Part shown: in pieces, positions 13,299 to 25,343 of the stretch
Position numbering within the stretch: the first letter of the stretch is position 1
How the letters are laid out: every line of letters starts with the position of its first letter
DNA from: Trametopsis cervina
Lineage: Eukaryota; Basidiomycota; Agaricomycetes; Polyporales; Irpicaceae
DNA length: 64,000 bases
NCBI GenBank assembly: GCA_022385755.1
Contig: MU278348.1
Location: forward strand, 407,035 to 471,034
Direction of reading: 5' to 3'
Position numbers and translations under genes: made by a program
The notes under the pieces: generated by a model
Told to the model about the DNA's origin: nothing
Databases searched by the model: none
Seen by the model: only the letters and a program-made list of their open reading frames with translations

Positions 13299-13526
13299 GG
13301 CGCTGTATTATTCTGTTAATCAAGCACATATTCCAGATGCTCTGTACGCCTTACATAGTGGTGGTGGGTCTTGTCGACCAGGAGTATGTGGAGAGATGCA
13401 AGCAGGAGACTCGAGACTGCGCGGACCACAGCCCAGCCAGCGCTTATTCAAGCGCGTCATGTAGGGACGAGTTTCCTTGTTATAAGCACACTTCGAACCA
13501 CTACAACGACTTTCGCAAGCCTGTTA

Positions 13527-14581
13527 ATGTTGAACTCGCTGTGGAATAATGGACTTCGACGGCAAGCCACCTCTGCTAGCTTCAGGCTGAACGCTCAACT
13601 GGGACGGCTGGTCCCGCGTACTACTGCTCGAATGGAATCGACCACGTCTGACCCGTCTCGTGTGTACAAGGCTAAGAAGGATTCTCTCCTCAGTCCAACG
13701 ATGATTCTCCTTGGGATTGTACCGATATTTACCTTTGCTCTGGGGACCTGGCAGGTCGAACGACTGAAGTGGAAGATCAATCTCATTGACGAACTGCAGG
13801 AAAAGCTTTCACGGGAACCTATGCCGCTGCCAAAGAAGATCAAGTGCGCCGAAATTACTCTGCCGTGTAAGAAATAGCTAATGGGATACCATTCATAGTT
13901 TGGATGTGGTGCCGGATTTCACATACCGCAAGGTTTTACTCAGGGGAAAGTGGGACCACCAACACGCGATGCTTCTGGGCCCTCGCGTGTACGATGGGAC
14001 AAAAGGCTACCATGTCGTCGAGCCCCTGGTCCGTGCAGATGGCACAACGCTGTTAGTAGATCGCGGATTTGTCTCACAAGAACAGGCTGAAGCTGGCGCG
14101 TACACCAATGACGACCGGGAAGTCGAGGTGTTAGGCATGCTTCGCACTGGTCACACTCGAAATAACTTCACCCCGGATAATAAGCCTGAGGAAGGTCTTT
14201 GGTATTGGTCAGATATCAAGGCCATGGCGGATTATGCGGGGGGTGAGCAATTGGGCGTACAACCTGTGTATATAGAGGAGATATTTGGTTCGTACCAATG
14301 TTTTGGCATTTCTGGGGATCCCTCATGACCACCTTTGCAGAAGGACACGCCGGAGAAGCTTCAACTCGTGTAGCGCGAGGGGTTCCTCTTGGACGGCCAC
14401 CCACGGTGGACGTTAGGAACTCTCATGCCTCGTATGTAGTGACATGGTGGGTGTATTGAAATGATCAGGTGCCAGCTTTCGGCTAACGTTGTTCAGGTAC
14501 TCGCTTTCCGCGTTCACATCTGTCATGTTTGTTCGTCTATTGCTGAAACAAAGACGGGCGCGAGCCTCCTTACCGCGCTAA
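13527..14581 (+). CDS. SHY1: SURF1/Shy1, cytochrome c oxidase assembly factor
   Basis: Inner-mitochondrial-membrane protein needed for haem a insertion and COX1 maturation. Four exons: 13527..13843, 13899..14287, 14341..14446, 14497..14581; 298 aa, normal for the family. An Arg/Ser-rich presequence (about 1-45) is followed by TM1 (SPTMILLGIVPIFTFALGTW), the GTWQVERLKWK motif, the GPRVYDGTKGYHVVEPL and LLVDRGFV segments of the intermembrane domain, and a C-terminal TM near residues 272-290. The start ATG at 13527 gives a clean mitochondrial presequence; a longer upstream frame exists but lacks that character. It shares a short divergent promoter with SLA2. Confidence 0.95.
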
Positions 14582-15004
14582 GAATGATTGTTCGGTATCG
14601 GTGGCGGTGATTATGGTAACGTTCACAACCAAAACATGTCTTACTAGTCGCGGACTGAAAGAAGATAGGCTAGCATCACACACAAACGTACTTTCTAAGA
14701 GAGCGTCAATGTTAAGAAGCGAAGTGACGAAAACAACCTCATTGTCCCCATAATCGCCCATTGTTGCCTCGTGTAGATCACACGGTCCGGTATATGTATA
14801 CGGACCTTGGGTGACTGGGGAATGACTGCATCTCTTCGCCTTCACGACCTAGCCTGGGCTTTGCCGCAACACGCATCACTTTCTGAAGACCACCATCTGA
14901 TCACAGTATAAGTTCTGGTTCAGCGCCTTATACCACCCTTTGAACCGGTCTCTTCAAGTAAACAGGCCGCCTGTCGCTGTCACTCAACCCTCCCTCCGTC
15001 GACA
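14582..15004. other. Intergenic, no gene seen
   Basis: Spacer between SURF1 and the next plus-strand gene. The last 60 bases are C/T-rich, as expected for a promoter and 5' leader. Confidence 0.4.
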
Positions 15005-15940
15005 ATGTTCGCCTCCCACTTTCTATCGCGTTCGCCTGTGACCCGGTCGCAGAGTCCGCCAGCTACCAAGCGGGCACACTCTGTATCCACGAGTGATGTC
15101 ACGAAACCCTCGGCACTGCTTGTCCCGAACATCCCGGCCAGCCGCTCGCGTATGTCATCGCTCTCGACAGGACATGTAGAAGATAGCAGGCGGAATCGTG
15201 AAAGAGGTACGCAGTCTCCTCACAAGCTCTTGTTTGTGGTTAACTCACCTTGCCTGCAGGAAGTTTACTCGAAGACGTTGGAAAGATGCTGCGCTCACAG
15301 ATGCGTGCAAGAGCACGTAAAGCTGCATCAACCGCAGACACATCCGCGTACTCCTCGACTTCCTCGCTATCCGGCAACGAAGTCAGCACGCTGCCTTACA
15401 TGCCATCGTCCGTTGGTATGACCCATGTAATAAGCGCTCATCAGGCGGGGAGCACAGGTATGTCGTAAGGCTGTTTCATGCATTACGGATGCTCATCGCG
15501 ATTTAGCCGACGGGCAAGCATTCCCGAGTGCATCACCCCCAGCCACGCCTCGTCTCGGGTCGTCAACCTCTCGCTCTGCCCGAACAAGCATTCGATCGCA
15601 TGCGCCCCGTCCGTCTCGTTCGAAATCGTCGAAGTGGGCGGAAAGTCTCATTCGGTCCTCATCGAACCACAGCAACAAGCCAGCGGTGCCAATCAGTTCT
15701 GCCATTACTGCAGACCTTTTGACCAGCCACCTTGCCCCTCTTCCGCGATTCGATCCGTACGAGAAGCGGAGACGTTCCGAATCACTATCTGCCATTGTTC
15801 GGAAGGATATCTCAATGGACAAGGAGAATCAGCAGAGCCATACGCCGTCGAAAGTCAGAAGGATGTCAACATGGTCGTGTCTTCGCGCGGCTCGTAACCC
15901 GGACGTGTATAGGCCGAATGCTCATATCATTGCTTTATAG
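15005..15940 (+). CDS. Ser/Arg-rich hypothetical protein
   Basis: Three exons: 15005..15206, 15260..15457, 15507..15940; 277 aa. Not recognised. The sequence is basic and Ser-rich throughout. A short Leu/Met patch (LLEDVGKMLRSQMRARARKA, about residues 69-88) could form an amphipathic helix. A second possibly ordered stretch lies near 190-225 (AITADLLTSHLAPLPRFDPY). The two introns have canonical ends and restore a continuous frame, and this is the main evidence that it is a gene. Its composition resembles the next gene downstream, but frames and a stop codon separate them. Confidence 0.65.
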
Positions 15941-16248
15941 ACTCTCCAACGTGACTCGTCTACTTTCACTCTACCTTACATCTTCCAAATCTCAGAGCCC
16001 ACTCGTTTGTTTGTTTAGACTCCCTGTACTTATGCACTTGGGTAATGTTGTTCGTAGCAAGTATCGGCGAATAATAGATGTGTCCCTACCGTACCGGGCC
16101 GCCTACGGGATTACCGCATTCAGCGCTCCCGAAACCCCGTAACACATCTGAGCCTCTTGCCGCCACTCTGGTCTTACTGTACACATCTCTACTCTCTACG
16201 AAGGCCTAGCTGCTGTCTTCGACTTGGCATTGCACTGCAAGCGGGTCT
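15941..16248. other. Intergenic, no gene seen
   Basis: Short spacer between two plus-strand genes. No RNA gene or repeat recognised. Confidence 0.4.
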
Positions 16249-19200
16249 ATGGCAGAGGCTGGCCCTTCTGGCTCACGCTCTGCTGGCAATGGAGCCGCTA
16301 CACGACAGTCTGAATCGCTACCTGACCAATATGCTTCCCCGCTTCCGCATCGAAGCAGTCGGCCAGATAGAATATCTTCCTTGAATTCTTTGGGCTTGGG
16401 TCATCCCTCAACCTCCACCGCTCGTCGAACAAGTGGACCCAGTCGTGTCTCATCTCTGGAGAGTAACAGCAGTCGGAGAAGAGTGAGATCCATGCAGGGA
16501 GATGAGTACATGTTCCCTCCCGGACCATCGCGTCTACGGCAGATTCAGGACCTAGATATCGAGCCGCATAAGAGAGTGGCCTCGTTATCAAGAAGAGGGA
16601 ACGGGAAGCAAAGAGCATCGGTAGTCCCGGGGGCAAATGCGGAACCTCTAGCCGACTTTACATCTGCCCCCTTCTCTGATGAATATGACTTGTGTGAGTT
16701 CCACCTTCGCTACTTTTGATAACGCGGCCTAACTTGCTTTAGCTCATGAAGGTACAGTCAACTCGTGTAGGTAATCAATTGGAGGTTAACGCGATTGGCA
16801 ATGCAGACCCGCGTATTCTAGAGGACGTGCAACGGGCCCTTCACTTGAAAGCCAGACGTGAAGCCAGGCTCAAAGGCACTCAGAACAAGAAGCCGCCAGC
16901 AGATCAACATTTCACTTCGGATCAGGGCTCCTTGTCATCTTTCTCAACTCAAGCATCTCCTATCCGTGCCAAAGTTACCGACCACCAGCCAACTGTGCAA
17001 CCAGGAATCAATAGCAACGATTCAGAAATAGATTTTAGCCCCTCTGTTGGGGCCACGCCGCTGCATCCGGTGCCCTCATCTTCTGATGGTGGTGCTACAC
17101 TTGACTGGACTGCTTCAAGCTCAGAGGACGAACGTGACAAGCGGTGGCCCCTGTTAGCCAAGCGAAGGACGAAAGACAAGTCGAGTGTATCTGCAAACAG
17201 AACTGTTGTGGAGAAACAGGAGTCCCTTTACTCGGGTGAGCGATCTGTCCCTTGGTTGAAGTTCGGTCTCATTGAGGTTGTCCATAGACAAGCTCGCACA
17301 TATCAAGGCCAGAGTGAAACCGCATACGCTACGAAAAGCAGCGCTCACGGCGGAACAGTTGCAACGACGGTATTCCGTACTGTTAGATCCTGCACGTCCG
17401 GGCACGAATTTACTTTCCGCTGTTCGGTGGTACAACCAACAAGATTCGCTTGTTCGCACAGCACTTGATAGCGCGGAGCCTCTAACGTGGCTCAAACATC
17501 TGTTAGACAAGCGTGCATACCCAGGATCGAGTCGTCCCCCTTGGCATCTTACGGCCTTGGCGATAGAAGAATATGCAAAGGCAGCATATCCTCCTCTCCA
17601 ATCTATACCTGAAGACAGCGAACTTCCGAGCGGACCGACACCACTAGTCTCGCAACTCGGTAGCTCTGTAGCGTCTTCCGCCGAGAAGTCTACGCGTCAA
17701 TCAGGTTCAAGCTATCCATGGTCTTGGTCATCTCCACCTCTCGAGCCATCTCTATCTAGAAAAAGGGTTGACACTGAAGATGGAATTTCTTTTGAACCAC
17801 AAATAGATTCTGGGCGTTCCTCGGTGGGAGGCGATTCCAGGCGAAGTAGCTTCGACTTCATGAACAGTCGAAAACAATCTCTAAGCCATGGCGCGGCGGA
17901 TTCTCCGGGTAGCTCCTTGCGAAGTGGCTCTGTCGGCGCATACGGCATGTCTGTGACGAACGGACGTGTGAACTTCCGGGATCTTGCCAGCCGAGTACGA
18001 CGCAAGCCCTACGAGAGAAGCGAAGAAGCTCTATCCTCCGCGCGCAACTCTATCTCGGAACACAGCCATGGTGAAGATATGTCTCCCGTGAAGGGCCGAA
18101 AGCGGACTCGACCGACCAGTCTTTCCCGTCCCATTGGCATAGATCCAATAGTTTCGGATGGAGAACAGGGACAAGATGATGGAATGGGACACAACTCAGA
18201 TGGTGCGCTGACAGCGCGTACTGAACAAGGTCCGATGCATTCTGCGGAGGCCACAGTAACTGCGTCGGAAACACCGCACACTCCCCCGCAGGACCTGAGA
18301 GCAAGACCTATAGATCGACTACGCCCGAGAAGGAAGTCACTTCCATCTCTGAACCAGCTACTTTTGCGTGAACAAGAGAAGCAACAACTACACGCAACGG
18401 AAGAGCAGGAACGGCGCGAGTATGAGCATAAATTGCAGTCAGTTCATATCCCCTTAACGTGTCGATATGTCATTGCTCATTTGAACTTAGAATGCTGGAA
18501 GATACGATAGAGCAAAATCGGAGAACCCGGCAGCTGCTTCAACGCATCGGCGCGCACGTTCGTGAATACGAGAACGTCCAATCCCGTCTATCTGATCTCT
18601 TGGGAACGCCGTATACATCTGTGCCTCCAGAAGTCCTAGATGCATTCAGTCACGATCCGGCATCGGTCATTAGTTCAACGAAGAGACTCAAAGGTTGGCA
18701 TGCCGTCGAGGACATACATGCGCGCATTGCGCTACAGCGTGAGACCCTGCGCAACTTCGCGTCCTCGCTCCCACGTCGCGGAATCGGAGATGGTTCCGAT
18801 ACTGCATTGGAAGATATGCTCGGGACACTGTCATACTCACTGGATCAGCTAGAAGAACATCGCAGCCGTTTGTCGGACGATGCCGAGGAAGTCGATGAAG
18901 CGTTGGTCGAGGTGAAGGAGATACACGCTGGTGTCAAGAGGGAATATAACGAAGTTATGGCACATACCTCGTTGATATATCCACAGGTCAGTGTTCTCAA
19001 AGATTTCACGTCTATACATGCTTATCTTGAGATACTGCAGCTCTCCCAAATCGTTGCCCTCGAGGAGAACTATCGTAATCGGTATCAGCAGATTTGGGAC
19101 ATCGGACTGGATGCCTTGACTCTCCTACTAGATACCGTCACCCCCGTATGGAGAAACTACGGCAAAGTAATTGGTGAAGACGTCCAAGACTTCCTGATCG

Positions 19201-19535
19201 TCCCGTGGTACCGTAACGAGTTCACCGGAGAGAAGCAAAGGTACCCCATCACCCGTCTTCCACGACGTTCGTTCCGCCACTGGATTGGCCTTCTTCTCTT
19301 CGCGTTCATTAGCGTAGGCTTTTTGCTGCTTCAGTTCAATGCTGCCGTGTCCACGACGGCGTATTACAACGTGCCGTGGATCCCCAACGCCGGGTTCCGA
19401 TGGCTCATCATTCCGTTCTTCATATTCGGTCTCTTTATTCAGTGGATCTCTGTTCTCGTCGAATGCTGCATCGTGCTAGCAGAATTCGTCGTCGTCGTTT
19501 GGTGGCTCGGATGGGCTATTAGGATTTTTCATTAG
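16249..19535 (+). CDS. Ser-rich protein with coiled coil and C-terminal membrane anchor, function unknown
   Basis: Five exons: 16249..16693, a 9-nt exon 16743..16751, 16807..17235, 17288..18437, 18491..19535; 1025 aa. The first two thirds are Ser/Arg-rich and probably disordered, with a short helical block near residues 300-380 (WYNQQDSLVRTALDSAEPLT). Residues about 640-720 look like a coiled coil. A helical cytosolic domain (about 720-935) precedes three hydrophobic segments at roughly 941-960, 980-1000 and 1002-1022, ending GWAIRIFH. That suggests a tail-anchored or hairpin-anchored protein of an internal membrane, possibly nuclear envelope or ER; this is inference only. No family recognised. 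Confidence 0.75.
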
Positions 19536-20160
19536 TGGATTATTTATTATGGGGTCTAGTTGCTTCATTTCCCGCTCTCTTTTCGTTGAGCTCTTGCTCG
19601 TCCGTATGTATCCATATCTACCCACACCTACCTACAGTAGCTATCCCATTCTACTCGTCGCATCGTATACCGATCTTGTAATGTCCGACAACATTGCACC
19701 TTAGCACGCGAGGGAATTGGTCCGACACATCCATATCTATAAGGGCCACATCCATATCTATAAGGGCCGACTGACGGGCTTGTTTTATACTAAGGATAGG
19801 AGCTGTGCACATGGATCCGGTTGTATACTCGTCATCGTCATCGAGACACACGCAACCTGACCTAACGATGCGCAGAGGTATTGCCTATTGAACCAGAGGA
19901 TGGCGGGCTTGCTAATTCAGGAATGGCTTCTGCCAACCTTCCGCCATCTAAGCAGGACCGACATATGCCTAGAAGGATATTCTTTTCAGTACAGTATTTC
20001 CCAAGCCATTATGAGTACTCACGGCCTCCCATCAGCAGAGGAATGTCTGTTTTGTAACAGGCTCGACAAGAGAAAGGAGGCGGAGCAACTGATGAAGATA
20101 TAGTTCTATCCTTTTGACGTTTAGGCGTCACAGACTTCTTATTCTGTGGTGTGGTTGGTG
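19536..20160. other. Convergent intergenic region
   Basis: 3' flanks of the membrane-anchored gene (plus) and the Swc3-like gene (minus). Apart from a short tandem duplication at 19727-19768, nothing recognised. Confidence 0.45.
19727..19768. repeat. Perfect 2 x 21-bp tandem duplication
   Basis: Two identical copies of acatccatatctataagggc plus one c lie head to tail, at 19727-19747 and 19748-19768. No coding role. Confidence 0.9.
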
Positions 20161-22253
20161 CTAAGACGAAGGACCGCTAGTCAATGCGAGGGCATACTCT
20201 GCGGAACGAAGGGAAGACGCACAAGGCATAGTCGTGGGGGCAACGGGAGTTGATACAGCTACAGGAGTCGGTACAGCCGCGGGACTCTGCATAGGTGCAG
20301 GAGCTCCAGTTGAACCTGAGGGAGCTACGGTCGCAGGAGTAACTATGGGCGCGAAAGAGACTCCGGTGTATGGTTGACTACTTAGTGCGGATGAGGTGGC
20401 TGGTAGAGGCTGAGAAGCCAGAGGGGATGGGTGATATTGTACCGGAGCGTTCGCATAATGCTGTAGTCCAGACGCTGCATAAGGTGTAGGCGAAGCTTGA
20501 AATTCAGTCTGTGGGGATGCCCCAGTAGTGGGTGGAGCCCATGTAACAGGGGGAGCAAAATAGGTTTGTGGGGCCGCGGGAGGGAACGGCGTTGTCGAGG
20601 TTGTCGCATAGGCGTTGGTAACAGAAGCAGGATAAGAAACAGCGGACACTGCTGATGTTGGTGGTGCCGCGGGCTTGGCAAGTGATGGCACGGAAACAAC
20701 ATTTCGCCCTGCAGGCTGTTTGCGCGTTGCAGCTTTCCGTCGTGTCCTGTTGCTGTCAGCATTGGCCGGCTTGATAGACTTCATGGGATAAGGAGAAGAT
20801 GCCTGAGGATGAGAAGTCAATATATGAGACCGGCTTATCAATACACGGATAGGCGAAAACTCGCCTGTCGCAGCTGTTCTATCAAGTCTTCGTCGCGGAG
20901 TCTGTGGGCTAGATATGTCCTCTGGGAGGTATTCTAACGTGTCATGCCTCGTCAAGGTTTCGAATATATGCTGTAGAAAAGTGCTTACCGAGGAGTCTTT
21001 TAGTTTATTCGCACTTGACGCGTCAAGAGCAGCCTCGGTACGCGACCAGGCAAGCAATGCATCATATCCGCTCTTCTGAAGTCCTTTCCACTGCATCTCC
21101 ACTGTTTGTCGCGGAATGGAGGGATCTTCAGCACCACTCGGCTGGTCATGCCCTTGACTATCATGGCTTGAATTCTGTGTAGGTAGGCTAACGGTAACGA
21201 CAACATCATATCTGGGTCCCATAGGCGATCCGTATGCGTTGGCCAAGTGTACAGTTCCCCGCGGGACGAGCCAGCGATCTAGAGGCTTCTCTTGAAACTC
21301 GATGACCAGGTCAAACGGACGGATAATAGGTGCTGGTGCTGCCTGCGTGGAGAGCTCCTGGGTAGGTGAGGGCGTTGGCTCGCCATGTCCATGATGGAGA
21401 CCCAACTTTTCGTTCAAAGACTGGACAAAGGCTTTGAGAGTAGATCGCTGCTCTTCTGTTAGCTGACCCTTTTCCGCGAGTTGGAGAAGGGTGTGCAAAG
21501 CAGGATCCGTAGACGCAGCTTGTGTAATTTGTTCCAGCAATGCAGGGGTGATAAATTCACCAACCCGAGCTTGCGTATTTACGCTCTCCGGCTGACTGGT
21601 CACTACCGGATGAGTGGATTGTGATGGCTGAGTAGCTGAAGGATGAGAGGGCTGAGCCATGTGAACTTGTGTCCTATTGCTTTGTGATTCAGCATATGCG
21701 TGAGATGTTATGGTTCCGACGGCGGGTTGCGGCAGGTAATGTATCTCGTATAGAGCAGTGTTCGAGAACACGTGTGGTCCAATGCATACCTCAAACCTCG
21801 TATGCGACTTGACGGAGTGAGGCAGTGGTTTCACTTCTGGCTGCTTGCTACCGCGGGCTCTACCCGAGAATTTTGGGAACGCAGAAGTAAGCCATTTCTC
21901 GCGAGCTGAGTGAGATAATCATCTTAAGTGAGATCTCCACATATTTTACAGCTTAATGCATCATTCACATTGTCTCAACGACTGCAAAATAACAAGACTA
22001 GAAGAGAAATTTCAACGCATGCACAGGAATCAAATGAGACGAAAGCAGACCTATTAGGTATGCTATGCCACTCGGTATCCACGGAGTTCATCTCTTCATC
22101 TTCCTGTTCCCATCCCGGCTGTAGTCCTACTGGTAGGTAAAGTGCGCGTGTGGATGCCGCCATTGCACGCGTTGAGTGTCGCAGAAATGGCAGTGGCGGA
22201 ACTGGAGAACTTGGTTGGCGGCGTTTCTCAGCGCTTCTCCTAATGAGAGACAT
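20161..22253 (-). CDS. Swc3-like subunit of the SWR1 chromatin-remodelling complex
   Basis: SWR1 exchanges histone H2A.Z into nucleosomes. Three exons: 22253..22051, a 29-nt exon 21997..21969, 21905..20161; 658 aa. The joined N-terminal part reads IPNSLVILQSLRQSREKWLT, then after a basic stretch FEVCIGPHVFSNTALYEIH. This resembles the fungal Swc3 N-terminal region (a search-for-SR-W block, then an EPHVF-like block), from family memory and not from a search. A second conserved-looking block (RPFDLVIEFQEKPLDRWLVP) lies near residue 265. The C-terminal 250 residues are Ala/Pro/Thr-rich. The three-exon join needs two canonical introns and restores one frame. Divergent from BDP1 across 96 bp. Confidence 0.55.
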
Positions 22254-22349
22254 CCTCTGAAATTAGACGCTCTTGACTCTTAGAGAACAAGTCATCCGAC
22301 ATCTCTGCACTCTCCTTACCCTCTATCGTAGGATACAGCGTCGGGGAAG

Positions 22350-24465
22350 ATGTCGACGCGGGTTCGTGAGTGCGTTGATTTCTCTCTCTGACTGAAAAGT
22401 CTAATACTATGGACGGCTCGCAGAAAAAGGAAATACGGTTTTTCGACCAATAACCAAGGCCAGAGCACGGCTGGGTAGCGAAGCCCGCCAGACATCCCTC
22501 ACACCTGATGCACGCTCTTCTGTTGATCCTACAATGTCTCCGGCGAGTACCTCAATGCCACCGCCTGCGCTCCCCTATCGCCCCTCTGCACAGGTGTTCT
22601 CGCCTCAAGACCATTTCTCGAACGATGCCCCCGGAAGCACGGATGCTTCCCCTCTCCCCTTCAATGTCCCAAGGGAGCCTCTGCTACACGCTGCTTCATC
22701 TATAGCTGTGCCCTCGCGAAACACCGTTCGTTCCCCTGCTATACAATCATTCACCTCGACTTCCCGTGTATCTACCCCTGTACCTCCTCGGATACAATCA
22801 GGTACCTCCAGACAAGGAGCCATCTCGACTGCTACTCCCATTGGTACGCCATCACGCTACCCGACTTCAATTTTTACTCCAGCAAGAGCCATCCCCAATG
22901 TGGGCTCTGGCCGTACTGGAGAAACTCAGCCCGCCGTGCATCCATCTGCGCCAGCCCCTATTGCTCCTGCTTTAGCTGCACACAGCGCTATCAGTGACGC
23001 ACAGATAGACCCTGCACTATTGGAGGCGGTCGTTACAGCCCTTCAACACGTGAACGATGCCGAACAACAGCACCCTTCCGCGCTTTCCAGACCGGGCATA
23101 CATGGAGAAGCCTCTGAGAGTACAGCGCAGTCCATACCCGCGATGCGCAGCCATAGCACGCCCAATGAGCTTACGGGGGAAGAGGCCGGTACGTCTGAGG
23201 CGGGTCAAGGCTCTGTGCGTCCCAGAAGAGCTTCCCGTCGGTCTTCCCGACAAGATGAAGACCAAGGGGAAGAGGTACCAGGAGATGAGGACCATCCATC
23301 TTCCGATCTGAGGAAGCGGAGGAAGCGACTTTCAACGTCCTCTACTACTCCGCGAAAACGACGCTCTCGTGCGCCATCTGTCCCTCCATACGATCCCGGT
23401 GCGGACCCAGGGGAAGAGCTTGACCCTACAGCTGTGACTATGGCGGAGCTCTGTGACGATACGGGTCGCGGTCGCGTAAGCACCAAGGCCATGCAGATTA
23501 TGACGAGTCATGCCGCTTGGAGGACCTCCAATCGAGAGAAGAGGGCGCGAATGAGGTCTATCATGGAGGCTAAGAAGTACGGGCGGAACGCGGAAGACGA
23601 AGAAAACGTGCAAAGCCAGCAAAATAACTCTGCGGAACCTACAGCTGACGTAGAAGAGAGCTCAAATCAGCCTATCGCAGGGCCATCAGCCTCCCGCCCA
23701 CAGTCTGTCGAAGCTGAGGCTGCGGACGAGGGTGATAAGGGCGATGATTACGATTACACGCAGGCCATGTCTACCAGTCGATATAACGTCCAAGTACGAA
23801 TTGGACCGAATGGCGAAACAATCATCGACGAGGCATCACTGCTTGTTGATCGACAGGAAGAGGATGACACCGCAAACTACACTCATGTTGAGGAGTCGGA
23901 CACTAGCAAGTTTGTGAACTCCATGAGTTATAGTAAAAAGCTTCGTGGATCTCGATGGAGTGCAGAAGAAACAGAGCTGTTTTTCGACGTATGTGCTTTC
24001 TTCGACTCTATTTCATCCTGGAAACTGAAATGAGTTACCAGGCTTTATCCCAGTTCGGCGAGAATTACGAACTTATTTCGTATGTTTTGCCTGGCCGTGA
24101 TCGCAAGGCTTGCAAGAACAAGTTCAAGGCCGAAGACAAACGCAATCCAAATAGGATTACATACTGTCTAAACCATCGCAGGCCATATGGTGAGTTACGA
24201 AATATCCCCAGAAATACTCGGTTGCGCTAACCGGGTACGTGTTGCAGATCTGCAAACACTTGCTCGCATGACTGGCAAAGACTTCTCAGGTCCAACGCCA
24301 GAGATTCGTGCGCCCCCACCTCTACGTCTGCCGCATGTCAGCGAAGCACAGGCAGAAGATGACTCAGAGGAGTCGGTGAAACTGAGGAAGCACAGTGCTA
24401 CACCAGGCTTGGGTGCGGAAGAGATACTGGAAGACCCAGAGGAGGTGATTGAGCCAGGCTCATAG
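22350..24465 (+). CDS. BDP1: TFIIIB subunit B'' (Bdp1)
   Basis: Subunit of the RNA polymerase III initiation factor that assembles on TBP-Brf1 at tRNA and 5S genes. Four exons: 22350..22365 (16 nt), 22424..23988, 24042..24189, 24248..24465; 648 aa. The N-terminus (MSTRVQKGNTVFRPITKARA) has a conserved-looking F-P-basic motif. A long Ser/Pro-rich linker leads to the extended SANT domain at about residues 510-570 (RGSRWSAEETELFF, FGENYELISYVLPGRDRKAC, KNKFKAEDKRNP), the hallmark of Bdp1. The small first exon is inferred from a canonical donor and acceptor and an in-frame ATG. A tRNA-Phe gene lies 78 bp downstream. Confidence 0.9.
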
Positions 24466-24543
24466 TTATTTGTTAGTGTCTTCACAATACTACGAGATCT
24501 CGAATGTGTACGACACATTGTTCGGGAATAAATTACAAACATC

Positions 24544-24634
24544 GCCGGGATAGCTCAGCTGGGAGAGCAACAGACTGAAGCGTCCGATCTGGCCTGACTT
24601 CTGGAGGTCGCGTGTTCAATCCACGCTCCTGGCA
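24544..24634 (+). tRNA. tRNA-Phe (GAA) with an 18-nt intron
   Basis: Acceptor stem GCCGGGA (24544-24550) pairs with TCCTGGC (24627-24633); the discriminator A is at 24634. A box TAGCTCAGCTGGG, D stem GCTC/GAGC, T arm GCGTG-TTCAATC-CACGC. The anticodon GAA is at 24577-24579. An intron of about 18 nt (24581-24598, borders uncertain by one base) sits one nucleotide 3' of the anticodon, the canonical nuclear position. A seven-T run follows immediately. Confidence 0.93.
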
Positions 24635-24641
24635 TTTTTTT
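24635..24641 (+). terminator. Pol III terminator (T7)
   Basis: Uninterrupted run of seven T directly after the tRNA-Phe discriminator base. Confidence 0.85.
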
Positions 24642-25343
24642 GACAATTCTTTGTGTAATGTTCTTTTTGTTATTTGTACCCTTGTATTTTAAAACAGAAG
24701 CCAATATCTGGAGCCAACAAACTCATTTTAATTGCAACATGTTGCTTGTACACAGTATGCTTATGATTGTCCTTGTTACAAAACCACATTGCTACATGCA
24801 AATTTTCACTTTCCTCTACAGTTTCCATACTCGTAATGTCCTCCGGTTCATGATCCATGTCTCCATCCTTACTCTCTGCTTGATCTTCTTCAATGTCAGC
24901 AGCAATCTCAAGTGCTTGAATTATCTGGAATTGATTATTCAAAGTGCTTGCCAAGGTGTCATCGATTTTCTGTCTGCAATGAAAAGCCTTAATGTGCTGC
25001 TTCACTTTCGACAAGCACAGCTAAACAACAATACAGAAGGGGCAGCATTGTCGTCTATGGAATGCATGCTTATATGTGCTGAGGGTTATGTCATTGCACT
25101 GTTGGGTTGGTTTCAGTGGCAGATGGGCAGTCAACTTGAATGGCTCACCAAATGAAATTGATCCAAGCCTGCATAATCAAGTTCTGATCAGCAGATTCAC
25201 CACTAATGTTGTCACAGATAATGGTGCCTGCTTCTACATCAGCATCAAATGAGTTCAAAACCTTAGTATTGATTCCATCCATATCCATCAGAGGTATCAC
25301 AGCAAGTTCTCAGAGTTTTTGCAGGATTATCGAGGGGGCTTTC
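24642..25343. other. CpG-depleted AT-rich block, decayed element
   Basis: Base composition changes abruptly after the tRNA gene: AT-rich, almost no CG dinucleotides. A 114-codon minus-strand frame (24670-25014; AFHCRQKIDDTLASTLNNQF) looks like an eroded coding remnant, but no family is recognisable. Probably an old transposon damaged by methylation-driven C-to-T change. Confidence 0.55.
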
